Source: Actinernus sp. WN-2022 (Eukaryota > Cnidaria > Anthozoa > Actiniaria > Actinernidae). From it: a DNA stretch of 64,000 nt. Where the stretch lies: the NCBI GenBank assembly GCA_030867875.1, contig JAOWCC010001751.1:21164026-21228025 (forward strand), given 5' to 3'. Made by a program: the position numbers and the translations under genes. Numbering within the stretch: position 1 is the first letter of the stretch; the number at the start of each line of letters is the position of its first letter. Positions 1 through 11,017 of the stretch are shown in pieces. Below the pieces are notes generated by a model. That model was not told the DNA's origin. It searched no databases and saw nothing but the letters and a program-made list of their open reading frames with translations.

Positions 1-731
1 GATGAACAATGTGAACAATTAAATTGTATGAAACATGATATGGAAGTACAGGATTATTAATAGTAAGATTGTACGAAGTTAATATTAATAACAAGGATAA
101 CAAATATAATAATTATTGTTCTATTTCATATGAATTGCCTGCTATTCATATTAGTCATGTGTTGTATATTGTGTGAAAAAGAGCTGTTGTTTGTCACCCA
201 TACTTACAGTTATGTGAGAAAACACAATTAAAGTTTTTAAATCAGCATTGATCAGGATTTTTGATTATTACACCTATTAGTATTTCTATATTGGATGGGG
301 AAATTTCCTTTGATCCTTCATCTGATCGTGAGTACATGCTTCCTCAGTGGTAATCCTGCACTCAACACTTGATAAACGATTTCCACACCCACAATTCCCT
401 CTTTTGTTCTGACAAAGGGCAAGCATTTGAAATGTCATTCAGTTGCATGATTATGGCAGTGTTTTGTCTTCCCCATGGACACAGATCAACACTAGTTTTT
501 TACAGGAACCAATCAACCATGTGAGAAAACAGACTGGTTATCATGGTTTCATGACAGATTTCTTGCTGACTGAACTTGTGAAAGAGACAAGTAAAGAAGT
601 TCTCATACACTAAAAAGGGGCCTGGGGAGAGCTAATAGCAGTCATTGAAGTCACCAGTTTTTTTTTGGCAAGTTGAGGTGTCTGTTGGCCCCATTTCTGT
701 GGACTGTCATTACATCTACCAGGTAATCAAG
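1..731. other. AT-rich sequence with no recognised feature
   Basis: No open frame, repeat pair or structural element that I could identify. At 732-735 a TTAA followed by AGGAGAACTG looks like one end of the TTAA-flanked MITE family described at 33706; no matching right end follows nearby. Confidence 0.4.
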
Positions 732-839
732 TTAAAGGAGAACTGTACCATAAAATTGACTTATTTTTAAATTAATCTTGAAGGTATGGATAATAATTTG
801 ATTTTCAAAGTTATTTTTCTCATGTTGCACTTTATTTAA

Positions 840-1560
840 AAACAAGACGCCCGTTGGGCATTATACTCGGGCTTTCAGTTAAAACAATTCATGTAAAGAA
901 TTGATGACTTTGTGAAAACATTAAAAATGGCACTTGAAATTAGTTTCTAGCATTAAATGCATGTGTTACGTTTCCAAACTTTAAGACAGGAAATCGTCAA
1001 TACAATGTTCTAATAATTTTTGTACAGCAGAGAATTGTGTTATTAAACATGTAGTAGAAATAAAAAAATGGTGCCATTTGAAGAAGAGCATAACGAATAA
1101 ATACAACCTTAACTTGGGCCACTTTTAATTAATACATGGAGTTCTAGCATATTTTTGTGTCATACATGGTTTGTGCTAGGGGAGCAGGATAATTGATTCA
1201 TTACTCATGCTTGTGATAATTTACATTGCAATCACATATGGGAACTTCTAATTACAAAGTTTTACTGATAATTAAATTGAGGCTTCATGAGGGTTGTCAC
1301 TGAAGGGACTGGTCAGAAATTAGCAGGGGGAGGAGGTTGAGATTTTTTTGAATCGCCAAAAATGGAGGGTCATAAATCATGGGAACTGAAAAAGGGGTGA
1401 TAATAGGGGAGAAAGGGTCAAAATATTTCATACTCATTGTCCAGGGAGGGTTATTTTTTTATTTCATTCTCTACCCACACCCCCCCCCCCCCCCCCCCCC
1501 CTCTCCCCCTTGCATCTCTCCTGCAAATTTTTGACTAGTCCCTAATATTTTTAGCCTGGC
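840..1560 (+). repeat. Interspersed repeat family 1, copy 1
   Basis: Begins with the small palindrome CCCGTTGGGCATTATACTCGGG and runs parallel to the copy at 4806: the same order of AATTCATGTAAAGAATTGATG, a GCAGGATAATTGATTCA block, a GGGACTGGTCAGAAATTAGC block and a C-rich tract (1481-1506). No coding potential. It is cut off before the GTGTGCATTGATTTCATGCA tail seen in the other copies. Confidence 0.75.
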
Positions 1561-2514
1561 TTTGAGAGAAGAATAAATTACTTTAGATTCTTTTTACAAG
1601 AGTTACATATATAAATTCTTTTGAAGAAGAATTGTGATTCTTTGTCTCCAGAGAAGCCATATAATAAGAATATTATATTGGTCATGTAAAAAAGAATCCT
1701 ATTTTACATGGTGCCTGTGATGCGAACTTCCATGGAAAGCTGAAAGCAAATTGCAGCCATGGTTGTAACATTAACAGTAGCTACATGTGTTTGAGAAAAT
1801 ATACATGTGGCAACACAAGACCAGTGATAAATAGTGAACACGAATGATTAATTGAATGCAGTTTATACACATCTGAATAGCTGTAGCTAGCTATAGGGTT
1901 GATTGTGTTCTACACTAGCTCCAACTATTGCTTTACACTGTATACTACACTGCAAAATGTGCTACGAATGCTGAAATGAATGATAACCATATGAAACACA
2001 CATGTACATATAGCCACATAAGCATCGCATCCAATGATTTAATGTTACACAAAGATAATTACAGTTTTATACCCAGATACATCCCCTTTTATATTAACAT
2101 ATAAGTCAATACATTCAAAATAAGTTAAAAACAAGCATTTTTGATCAGGATTATTTACACTGTCCACATCATTGCAGCAATCTTTCAGCCTTTTGTGTTA
2201 CCACAGGAAGCCCAGTCCTTTCTCTTATAAAATATGTTGAACGCACTTTGATAATCTATGATTACTTCTAGTTTAACTCCTGTCATAGCTTTGTATACAG
2301 TATCGAAGCACTTTTCAATCATGCCAGAGTGCGAGTTCTACACACATGTATGCTTGTCTTCTATAATTTCTAGGGATTGAAAACAAATTTTCTAGCCAGT
2401 ATTTCAGAAAAAAAAATTATAGGGACATTTTTTTCAAACCCGAAAGTTTTAGGCTAACTTACTCTCCCGAACAGCTTTTTAACCGAAAACTTTGTTGGGT
2501 GCCCTTGGTTTGTG

Positions 2515-3170
2515 GAAGGGGAGCAGGATAATTGATTCACTACTCATGCTTGTGATAATTTACATGATTGCTATCACATGGGTGTACTAGATGGCAAACA
2601 AATCTTAATTCATAAATTTAAAGGCACTTGTACGAGATTGGTAGTGTTAGTAAAACCTGTTTGTAAATGCTATTTTCCACCTTCTTACAATTCTCAACCT
2701 CCAAAGGTGCTCACGGTCACTTACAGGAGCTTCTAATTACAAAGTTTTACTGATAATTAAAACCAGGTTGCATAAGGGTGGTCGCTGAAGGGACTGGTCA
2801 GAAATTAGCAGGGGAAGGGGTTGTGATCATAAATATTGGGCAACTGAAAAAGGATTGGTTATAGGGAGAAAGAGTCAAAATATTTCATACTAATTGTCCA
2901 GGGAGGGTTATACATTTTTAGACTTTTTTATCTCCACCCCACCCCCTTTGCACCTACCCTGCTAATTTTTTGACCAGTCCCTAATGTTTAATAAAATATT
3001 GTGTGCATTGATTTCATGCATGTAGACCACTTGGAAAATTAAATTAACTTTAAGGGTAACACCAACTAGTACACACATAGAAATGCGTAGCCTCCACCAC
3101 AGTCGTTTTTAGGGGCTAGGTATGAGCCCGTAAAAACGACTGTGGGGGAGGCTAAGAAATGCGTGGCCCT
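2515..3170 (+). repeat. Interspersed repeat family 1, copy 2, with insertions
   Basis: Shares GGGAGCAGGATAATTGATTC and the region through GTGTGCATTGATTTCATGCA with the 4806 copy. Two extra pieces are present: about 2585-2715 resembles the unit that is tandemly repeated at 59.6-60.1 kb, and 3088-3154 is a hairpin element with a 9-bp target duplication. Confidence 0.7.
3088..3154. mobile_element. 67-bp hairpin MITE with 9-bp target duplication
   Basis: Nearly the whole element is two inverted arms, starting TAGCCTCCACCACAGTCG and ending CGACTGTGGGGGAGGCTA. It is flanked on both sides by AGAAATGCG (3079-3087 and 3155-3163). The parallel repeat copy at about 5617-5632 has a single AGAAGTGTG at this place, so it is an empty site. 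No coding capacity; it must be mobilised in trans. Confidence 0.8.
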
Positions 3171-3315
3171 CCTTGTAATTAAAAATTTGAAACAAATGTA
3201 GAACATGATTTAGATTAATATCAATTAAAATATGTCACTAATTAAGCTAAATATTGTCTGTTCATGACTGTAATAATAATATCAGTATACAAGTGAATGC
3301 ATATAAATTATATAT

Positions 3316-3794
3316 CACGCACAACGGACGTTTAGGGGGGGAGGGGGTAAGGGCATGGACGTTAGTGTGGGGCATTTAGAACAAACACTTTTTCATCAAT
3401 ACAAGTACACTTTTGAATCAGACGTTTCTAGTCAGCTAGATCTACATTAGAGCGAAATTTCTGTAGAATTTCCCGGAAATTTCAACGAGGTCTTTTGACT
3501 AGAAGTATCATGAAATATCTCAAACCTCCAGGTAAATGAAACTCAGTTTTATAGTCGTGTCCGAATGAGTATTTTAGTCAAGATCCGAAATGAGCTCGTA
3601 CGGGAATTTGAGGTACTGACTGACTGTACAGTTGCAGCTATTAAAGCTTTAAGCTTGTTTTATACTTTGTTTATAAGTGAACTCCCGTGTATTTCATTAC
3701 TGTTTTCCTGACCTAAAAAAAGCATAAAACAATGGGTGGACGTTAAGGGGGAGGGGGGGAGGGGGTCTGACCTTAACGTCCGTTGTGCGTTAAG
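3316..3794. mobile_element. MITE with ~19-bp terminal inverted repeats
   Basis: Left end ACGCACAACGGACGTTTAGG and right end CCTTAACGTCCGTTGTGCGT are inverted complements with one or two mismatches. Subterminal G-runs (GGGGGGGAGGGGG) and GGGGCATTT occur at both ends. The interior has no open frame. A target duplication was not resolved. Confidence 0.65.
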
Positions 3795-4379
3795 CGGGGC
3801 ATTTCGAATATGTCGACGGCCCCTAAGGGATGTAAGTCATATCCAGTTCTGTTTTAGGTTATAATTCGTAGTAAATTCGAATGCCTCTCTGTATCTTCCG
3901 AGTTCTGTTATTGTTTTGACGATCGATTTTAACTTTTTCCTTCTTGGTCTCTATAAAGTCACATACAGTTCAACTTACGGACAATTTCATTTCCAGTTCG
4001 AATTACAGTCACCATTACACTTAATTTAAAAGTGGGGAACAAGTAAGATTTGTGTGCGCATATATAAACACATAATTTCAACCTCACCAGTTCTGATTTC
4101 CGTTTGCGTTCAAAGCCAAGGGTCAATCACTGTTCACTTCCAGCTTTTCCGACTCTTGAATTGAAGTCTTTGCAAAGTTCGGCATTGTTTGACTGGTTTA
4201 GTCAAGACTTCCCAGTTGTGTAATCTCAAGAGTATTTCATTTTCAAGAGAGGACTTCGCAGTAAACAATTACAGCCAACATTGCAAACAATCAATCCCTC
4301 ACTGATTTGACCTCCTCACAGTGTGTGATGGTAATGAAGAGCATTTCAACAATATCAACGCAACACTGCAATCGTATGG

Positions 4380-4745
4380 CACTTAGATGCAGCAGTACAG
4401 GCATTTTCTTTCAGTTTCCGTGGATTATTGGACCAAAAGGCAAAACCATCACTCCTCCGGCCGGCTAGACTAGCTTACTGTGCAATATTTGGATCGCCAC
4501 ATCCCTTTCGTAAATGTGAGAATTTTCCATCGAAAGCCCCTAAAAGTCCTGTCAGCCCTAGAATAACTGAATATCTTGATATTTCATTCGAAGAAACCTT
4601 TGGTTTCAGCAAAATAATGGTTCAGAATGAACCCAAACCTTCGCTACGTTGCATTGCTGGCTTTGCCGAGCTTTCCACAACCAAGATCTGGCGGGTGTCG
4701 GATCTGATTGGTTGATCCTGTCACGTGTTGGGATCGAACAATGGG
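4380..4745. repeat. Diverged third copy of the long-TIR (7588 element) coding-like segment
   Basis: The plus-strand frame contains NFPSKAPKSPVSPRIT and FEETFGFSK, parallel to KFPSKARKTPFSFIK and LEGTFGLHTK on the antisense strand of the inverted repeats at 7.6-8.2 and 10.3-10.9 kb. The opposite strand is also similar (KPKVSSNEISRY against KPKVPSSAIPRF). It is followed by the same CCAAT-type (CTGATTGG) boxes and CACGTG. Function unknown; probably a repeat-borne fragment. Confidence 0.5.
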
Positions 4746-4805
4746 CTCCTGTGTAATCTGATTGGTTACTGGCGCCAAACAGCGACACAAAAAATAATAA
4801 TATTA

Positions 4806-5632
4806 ACAAGATGCCCGTTGGGCATTATACTCGGGCTTTCAGTTAGGGAGAAGGCCAAATTTTCTAAAACAATTCATGTAAAGAATTGATGACTTTGTGA
4901 AAACATTAAAAATGGCACTTGACATTAAATGCATGTGTTACGTTTCCAAACTTTAAGACAGGAAATCGTCAATACAATGTTCTAATAATTTTTGTACAGC
5001 AGAGAATTGTGTTATTAAACATGTAGTAGAAATAAAAAAATGGTGCCATTTGAAGAATTATTCTTAATGTCAAAAGAGCATAACGAATAAATACAACCTT
5101 AACTTGGGCCACTTTTAATTAATACATGGAGTTCTAGCATATTTTTGTGTCATACATGGTTTGTGCTAGGGGAGCAGGATAATTGATTCACTACTCATGC
5201 TTGTGATAATTTACATTGCAATCACATATGGGAGCTTCTAATTACAAAGTTCTACTGAAAATTAAATTGAGGCTTCATGAGGGTTGTCACTGAAGGGACT
5301 GGTCAGAAATTAGCATGGGGAGGAGGTTGAGATTTTTTTGAATCCCCAAAAATGGAGGGTCATAAATCATGGGAACTGAAAAAAGGGGTGATAATAGGGG
5401 AGAAAGGGTCAAAAGATTTCATACTCATTGTCCAGGGAGGGTTACCGTATATATTGTTTAGACTTTTTGATTGCATTCTCAACTCCCCCCCCCCCCCTTG
5501 CATTTCCCCTGCAAATTTTTGACTAGTCCCTAATGTTTAATAAAATATTGTGTGCATTGATTTCATGCATGTACACCACTTGGGAAATAACATTAGAGTA
5601 ACACTAACTAGTATACACAGAGAAGTGTGTGG
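4806..5632 (+). repeat. Interspersed repeat family 1, copy 3 (most complete)
   Basis: About 820 bp, from ACAAGATGCCCGTTGGGC to GAAGTGTGTGGCCCTCC. Serves as the empty-site reference for the hairpin at 3088. An inverted short fragment of the same family (GCACAAACCATG...GCTAGCACTCCATG) is at 18945-18990. No gene. Confidence 0.75.
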
Positions 5633-5639
5633 CCCTCCT

Positions 5640-6227
5640 ACCCTGCGAGCAGGTTTCTCATCTCTTTGCCTTTCCTCCAAGTAGCATGGAACCTCTCAAG
5701 ACCTGTATGCTGATTGCACCCATAATACTATACTTCTATGGTTTTTGTACTGCACTTTCTAATGGGTTAGGGTGTTTTCTATTGCTGCGTAGGCCAATAC
5801 TATCGCTTGTTTCGAGAAGTTCCACCTGGCCCCTTTCCTGCCGCCAAGAGGAAACGATTACATGCGCCACGGTATCTCGATTTCCATTGGCCGAGAAAAA
5901 CGAGACGGTAAACATTACAGATTCAATGTAGATTTCAGATTATCCATTTCCTATTGTTAACGGCAAGGGAAGGCGAAGTGGAGAAAATCAAATGCATTTC
6001 CTTCTTCGAGGGTATAAATCAAAGCTTTCTTTAGGATAAATTAAGGTAGATTTATTGAACGGTTTATATTTCAAGGTCTTCTGTGCAGCAGCAAAATGAG
6101 AAAACAAAGCCGGAGTTTGAAGCCCGTTCGTATCAATCGTCGGCAAACAAAAAACTGCGTGACGACATAATATAATACTGTGGGCAGAAGATAATTTATA
6201 CTCTCCAGTTCTTGTTTTATGACAGTT
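5640..6227. other. No recognised gene
   Basis: A 100-codon plus-strand frame (5629-5931) has no recognisable domain and starts inside a repeat tail; it is treated as chance. Nothing else was seen up to the palindrome border. Confidence 0.4.
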
Positions 6228-7587
6228 CGGAGATGGGGGGTTAGAAATGATAGAGCCATAATACACACACAACACACTGCCACATACATGTACATACATG
6301 CTGTGCATGTACATTTCAGCGACAATTTCCCTCAATTCTGTAGTTTAATATTACTTTCTTTTCAATATTATTGTTCCTTGAGGGTCGTTAGAATTACAAA
6401 AAAAACTTGGTATGGGTGTTGTTGATTGAAGTGCAATGGTTATTTGAGTAGTCTGCACGATATTGAGTCACTCAAATTTGATGCATTGTAATTATATCAG
6501 GTGCAGTACAACTATGAGAAATCAAGCAATTTAGAACAACAAATTCCACATAATGTTGCTATTCATTGTGAATAGTTAGGTAATGTCATTCTACATGTGA
6601 AATAAAGTCATATCTATTTGTAATTCTCAATTATTAACAAACCAGTGGAGATGGCTGACATTCAGGCTAAATTCTCAATACAATATTTTCGATTGAGGTC
6701 GTAAACTACAGACCATAATTTTCTAGTATTAGTGAACTGCCACTGTGCTAGTGCTCATTTTCTACATCTTGAAGGAGACTGAAACTTATAATGGCAGGCC
6801 ACAAATAAACATGCAATGTCCACTCTTTTTATATCATTGGGGTCGCAGCAAGATTAATTTTCATTCCCAAATAATTCGTAAAAGTACTCGTACTCCTGAT
6901 CATGACCGAGTGAAAGTGACGATGCTGACGCCAAGAACTGAGGAACAACAACAACAATTACATGTATTTTCTCATAAGATGATGGAAATGTTTACGAGTA
7001 ATAAGGCATAATAAGAAATACAATGATGAGAAGGTAGGTCCTTAAGGTAACCTTAGGGTTAATATCTTAAGCCAGGACCAGCTCAGATGGAAAACACTGA
7101 AACAAGATCTAGCTTGCATGGATAATAATATATAATGGTACCAAGAAAGGGGAAGGTAAAGAAAGAGTGCCACTTGCATGTAAGTATACTCTCAGTTCTG
7201 GACCAAATTTAGTTATGTTATGTTATAAACTTGCAATAATGATAAATACACTACTCGATACATAATATCATTATGTCAGTTCTAAAAAACACATTAAATA
7301 CACTGTAGAATGCCTAAACCAAGAGATAATAATCAAATACAAAGTGCTACAGGCCAGATGTAAATATAGACCCGGGAAATAGAACAACAATAACACGCCA
7401 CAGATAAATATGCGATTTCCACATCAGTCATTTATCGTTCGTTTGAAAAAATCTTCATTTCGGATTACTTACTCAGTTTATACTCAGTCACTGCATGCTG
7501 GATTTTCGTTCCCGAATTTATAAACATTTAAATACATGTGCATGAGGGGCGAAACGACTGTAATTCTTTTAAAAGGCCCCTGTCAGT
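6228..7587. repeat. Giant palindrome, left arm, outer part
   Basis: Reverse complement of 17.5-18.85 kb with few mismatches: for example 6250-6265 (GATAGAGCCATAATAC) against 18815-18830, and a shared 88-90-codon frame (6745-7011 and 18056-18328). Homology starts near 6228 at a G-run. At 7587 the arm is interrupted by the 7588-10884 element and resumes at 10885. Confidence 0.9.
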
Positions 7588-7778
7588 CAGAGAACTGAGA
7601 AATCGGGTCATTTCTATTACACTTTCGAGAGGTTAATAACAATAAATAACAACACAACGACAGTCAATTGGTATAAAGGTTATCATGTTCAGATTAGCGG
7701 CTACTTACATTTACAAGCTGTTGTCTTTATATACAGTCAGTGTTGATCGCAGAGCAGATCAGACTCCGCTGTCACGTC

Positions 7779-8075
7779 TCACGAGTGTATCTTAAAGCAT
7801 GTCGCATAATATGTGGTAAATTCCCGTCCCAAAGCCCGTAAAACACCTCTCAGCTTTAGAAAAGACAACAATATTGGTATTGCAATTGAAGGAATCTTTG
7901 GTTTACACAAAAAAAAAGCTGATATTAAAGGTTTTGCTAAGTCAAAACTCCCACTCGCCGCCATCTTGAAAAACCTGGAAAGTTGTCCACTGTTCACGTG
8001 ACCAGCACAGTGCAATCTGATTGGTACGGTGGTGAAAAGAACTTCCAAAGTAGGCACAATCTGATTGGTTGACGG
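7779..8075 (-). other. Promoter-like block and short frame in left inverted arm
   Basis: On the minus strand: two CCAAT-type boxes, the E-box CACGTG (7996-8001), a YY1-like AAGATGGCGGC, then a frame starting MAASGSFDLAKPLISAFF and running about 60 codons to a stop. The mirror copy at 10405-10706 has the same order. Motifs are seen directly; promoter activity is inference. Confidence 0.45.
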
Positions 8076-9224
8076 CGCCAACCAGCGACACAAAAAATAA
8101 AAATAAAAAACACTTGCGAAACTTGACTCGTGCCTCGGCCGAAGGCCTGGCCCGAGTAATAATAATTTTGGAGGAAATTTGGGCTCCAGCTCTGTGGCAT
8201 AGAATTGGGATGTTAGTATTTATAATGTAGCATACATTAGGAAAATAAGTTTAGAAAGAACTGGAAAAAAGTCAAAGATTTAGATAAAACATTGTGTATT
8301 TTCAATTAAGTATTATGGTACTGCTGCTCTCAAAATGGATGACAAAATTGGAAAGAGCAAGCCAAAAATAGTAACTTGTGCAAGTTTCATCCCCATATCT
8401 TTCAAGTTAATGCCAGAAAAAATGAAATCTCTAAAATTAACAGAGTTTACGAGGCTTAGGAGGGCAACTCTTCCTTGTACTTGTATACTGTCATGAAATA
8501 TCCAATGACACATGTACATTAATTGTGCTGCCAGCAGTGTTTGAAGTCAAACTCACAATTTGTTGATATTCAAGGACCTTCCTTTAAATTACAAAATGCA
8601 ATACAACACAAAAATAGGTTCTTTAAAAATAGGTTAATTTTAGAGTACAGTTCTCCTTTAATAATTCCTGCTACGTTCCAGGAGGAGGGGTGCAGGGCTT
8701 TAGATTTACTACAGCTCCCCGCCGCCCATAGCCAGTATGAGGCAGAGGTAAAAAAATAATAATTCAAATCGCTTGAAGTTGAGGGATTCAATGGTACTTC
8801 AGTACTTCACCTGTCCAATGAGGTTGCAAGAGTTACAAAGCAATGACCTTCCACAAGTTACAAGCATCGTTTTGGTGTTTTCCTGTCAACATTTTCTTTG
8901 GTTTGGTCACCATTTTCATTTTAGTGCATCATTTTAGTCTGGCTACAGGCCTGGACTATGCAGTGTTCACACCAGACCATGCCACTGCAGGATTCTCACA
9001 TTTGCTTTTGAAATGGTGCACTAAAAAATAATATACTAGAGGGCTAGCTTGGATCCCAATGCTGTGCATTATACCAGTCATGATCTACATTGTATATGGG
9101 GGGGGGGGGGGGGTAATTTCTGTGTCAGTTTTTTATGGGGAACTGATAATCCGATAAACTTAGAGGAAATACAAAAGCTTTAACTGATAATTAGAAAAAT
9201 TGTGACTGGTCTGTAAACAAACTT

Positions 9225-9364
9225 TCAGCCTCCATCCTGGCCGCCATCTTGTTTCAAACCACAAGACGAAAAGTGACGCATGCGCAGTCGTTTTGCCGCG
9301 GTGTTGGCGCTTCCACTTTCGCGCAGTGCAGTCGAGAGAGCTTGGAAACTAGTTTGTCAACAAC
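9225..9364 (+). promoter_or_regulatory. CpG-rich TATA-less promoter-like segment
   Basis: Contains CCGCCATCTTG (YY1-type, reverse), TGACGCATGCGCAG (NRF1-like with a CRE-like half), and GGCGCTTCCACTTTCGCGC (E2F-like) directly upstream of an ATG at 9365. These are typical of housekeeping promoters. Part of the block (from about 9320) is repeated, inverted and expanded, at 22.85-23.1 kb. Confidence 0.5.
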
Positions 9365-10000
9365 ATGGCATCCTTGAGTTTGACTGGCCAGATGATAACT
9401 TATTTAACTATAAGTTGCTTTCTACTTTGTGATTGTTATCCTCCTGCCCTTCTAGATGCAAACAAGTCCAGTAAGTAATGCTTTTAAGCTGCTTTGTTTG
9501 TCGTTCACGTGAATGTTATGAGTTAAATCTTTGAAGAACTTATTTTGCAAACTCAGATCGTGTTTTTCTTGATTGACGAATGACATCCACCAAAACACGA
9601 CTCTTCTGTTGAGAATTGGAAGTGTAAGATCCAAGACTATCAGGATAACATGCATATGTATATATTATGAGTGAATAAACGTGTTGTTATGTGAAATCCA
9701 TGTTATCTTGTTCCAGAGGTATTAATTCAGATTTGTGGAATATGCAAATTAGTTGATTAATGCTGTCTGTGAATTAAGTTGTGCTCACATCACGAAATAA
9801 ATAATTTACATACAAATATTTGCAAACTTTGTACAAATGTAGTAATAAAAAAGCATATAATCATGCAAGCCACAATATTTCTTTTTTCTTTTAGTTATTA
9901 GGGAATGTTCATTTCATATGAGGAACAGGGACTCTTAAAAAATACTGGAGTTTACAAAGGGGCCCTTGGGTTTTGTTTTGCACTAGGTTTTCCCTCTACG
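9340..10000 (+). repeat. Segment duplicated (inverted) at 19.2-22.86 kb; empty-site copy
   Basis: Matches, in reverse complement, 22073-22860 plus 19165-19228. The sequence CTCTTAAAAAATACTGGAG at 9934-9953 is uninterrupted here, whereas the other copy is split at this point by the 2.8-kb element 19229-22072. Confidence 0.85.
9365..9472 (+). CDS. Possible captured first exon with signal-peptide-like N-terminus
   Basis: ATG in a good context (CAACATGGC) opens MASLSLTGQMITYLTISCFL, then a hydrophobic/cysteine stretch and ALLDANKS before a donor-like GTAAGT (9471). It looks like a signal peptide plus the start of a mature chain. No following exon was found. The inverted copy near 22820-22735 has lost about 20 bp after the fifth codon and runs into TGA, so that copy is dead. 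Gene identity unknown. Confidence 0.4.
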
Positions 10001-10404
10001 AAAACAATGTACAACTTCACATAATGAAGATGTACTAATAACACATGAAGATGGTTTTCCTGTTCTATAAATATAACAAAATACCCTCAAGGTCTTGACA
10101 AACTGTGGATGCAGGAGTAATGCAAGTACAACTTTAATTTTACATGTAACAGTTTTTCAATACTTTGAAAGTATTATTTTGTTATAGGACAGGAGAACTA
10201 TCTACATGTACATATCTATTTTATAATATAAAATTCTATGTACGAATTTATCATTAAAAGAAAATCAAGCACACCGATCGAGCAGCCAATGAAATTGCAC
10301 ATTCTTAGGATGATGTTCCCGTAATTACTCGGGCCAGGCCTTTGGCCGGCTCTAGTCAGAAATCGCAAGTGTTTATTTTTTTTTTCCGTGTCGAGGAATT
10401 TCGC

Positions 10405-10706
10405 CCCCAACCAATCAGATTGCGCCTACTTTGGAAGTTCTTTTCACCACCGTACCAATCAGATTGCACTGTGCTGGTCACGTGAACAGTGGACAACTTT
10501 CCAGGTTTTTCAAGATGGCGGCGAGTGGGAGTTTTGACTTAGCAAAACCTTTAATATCAACTGTTTTTGTGTGTAAACCAAAGGTTCCTTCAAGTGCAAT
10601 ACCAAGATTTTTGTCTTTTATAAAGCTGAAAGGTGTTTTACGGGCTTTGGACGGGAATTTATCACATATTATGCCACATGCTTTAAGATACACTCGTGAG
10701 ACGTGA
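10405..10706 (+). other. Promoter-like block and short frame in right inverted arm
   Basis: CCAATCAGATTG twice (about 10412 and 10455), CACGTG (10479-10484), AAGATGGCGGC (10512-10522). The ATG at 10514 opens a 63-codon frame, MAASGSFDLAKPLISTVF through KPKVPSSAIPRFLSF, ending RYTRET. CCAAT + E-box + YY1 at the initiator is a classic TATA-less arrangement. The frame lacks a recognised domain. The antisense strand is also open, so the coding strand is uncertain. Confidence 0.45.
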
Positions 10707-11017
10707 CAGCGGAGTCTGCGATCAACACTGACTCTATATGGACAACAGCTTGTAAATGTAATTGTAAGTAGCCGCTAATCTGAACATGATAACCTTTATA
10801 CCAATTGACTGTCGTTGTGTTGTTATTTATTGTTATTAACCTCTCGAAAGTGTAGTAGAAATGACCCGATTTCTCAGTTCTCTGGGCTTTTTCTTCGGGT
10901 AGAAGAGCACAGAATGCGTCATCAGAATGGAATTTATAAATATATATTCAGTCCATAGAATTTAATCACTGTAGAATTCCTCTTGATATGATTCTAATCA
11001 ATATCTTTCATAAGCCT

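Larger units (their letters stand above)
7588..10884. mobile_element. 3.3-kb long-inverted-repeat element with hobo/hAT-like termini
   Basis: Ends are CAGAGAACTGAGAAATCGGG at the left and its complement at the right, with inverted arms of about 560 bp (7588-8160 and 10320-10884). The opening CAGAGAACTG matches, from memory, the start of the Drosophila hobo terminal repeat, and hAT termini in general begin CA(G/A)NG. No 8-bp target duplication is visible and no transposase was found, so superfamily is tentative. The arms carry a promoter-like block with an ATG. The interior carries a promoter-like CpG-rich stretch and a signal-peptide-like first exon at 9365. Confidence 0.65.

Noticed and set aside
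2161..2336. Short minus-strand frame MIEKCFDTVYKAMTGVKLEV
   Set aside because: Looks protein-like by composition but is bounded by stops at about 55 codons, with no family match I can name.
5629..5931. 100-codon frame with a hydrophobic centre
   Set aside because: Starts in a repeat tail and has no recognisable domain or splice context.
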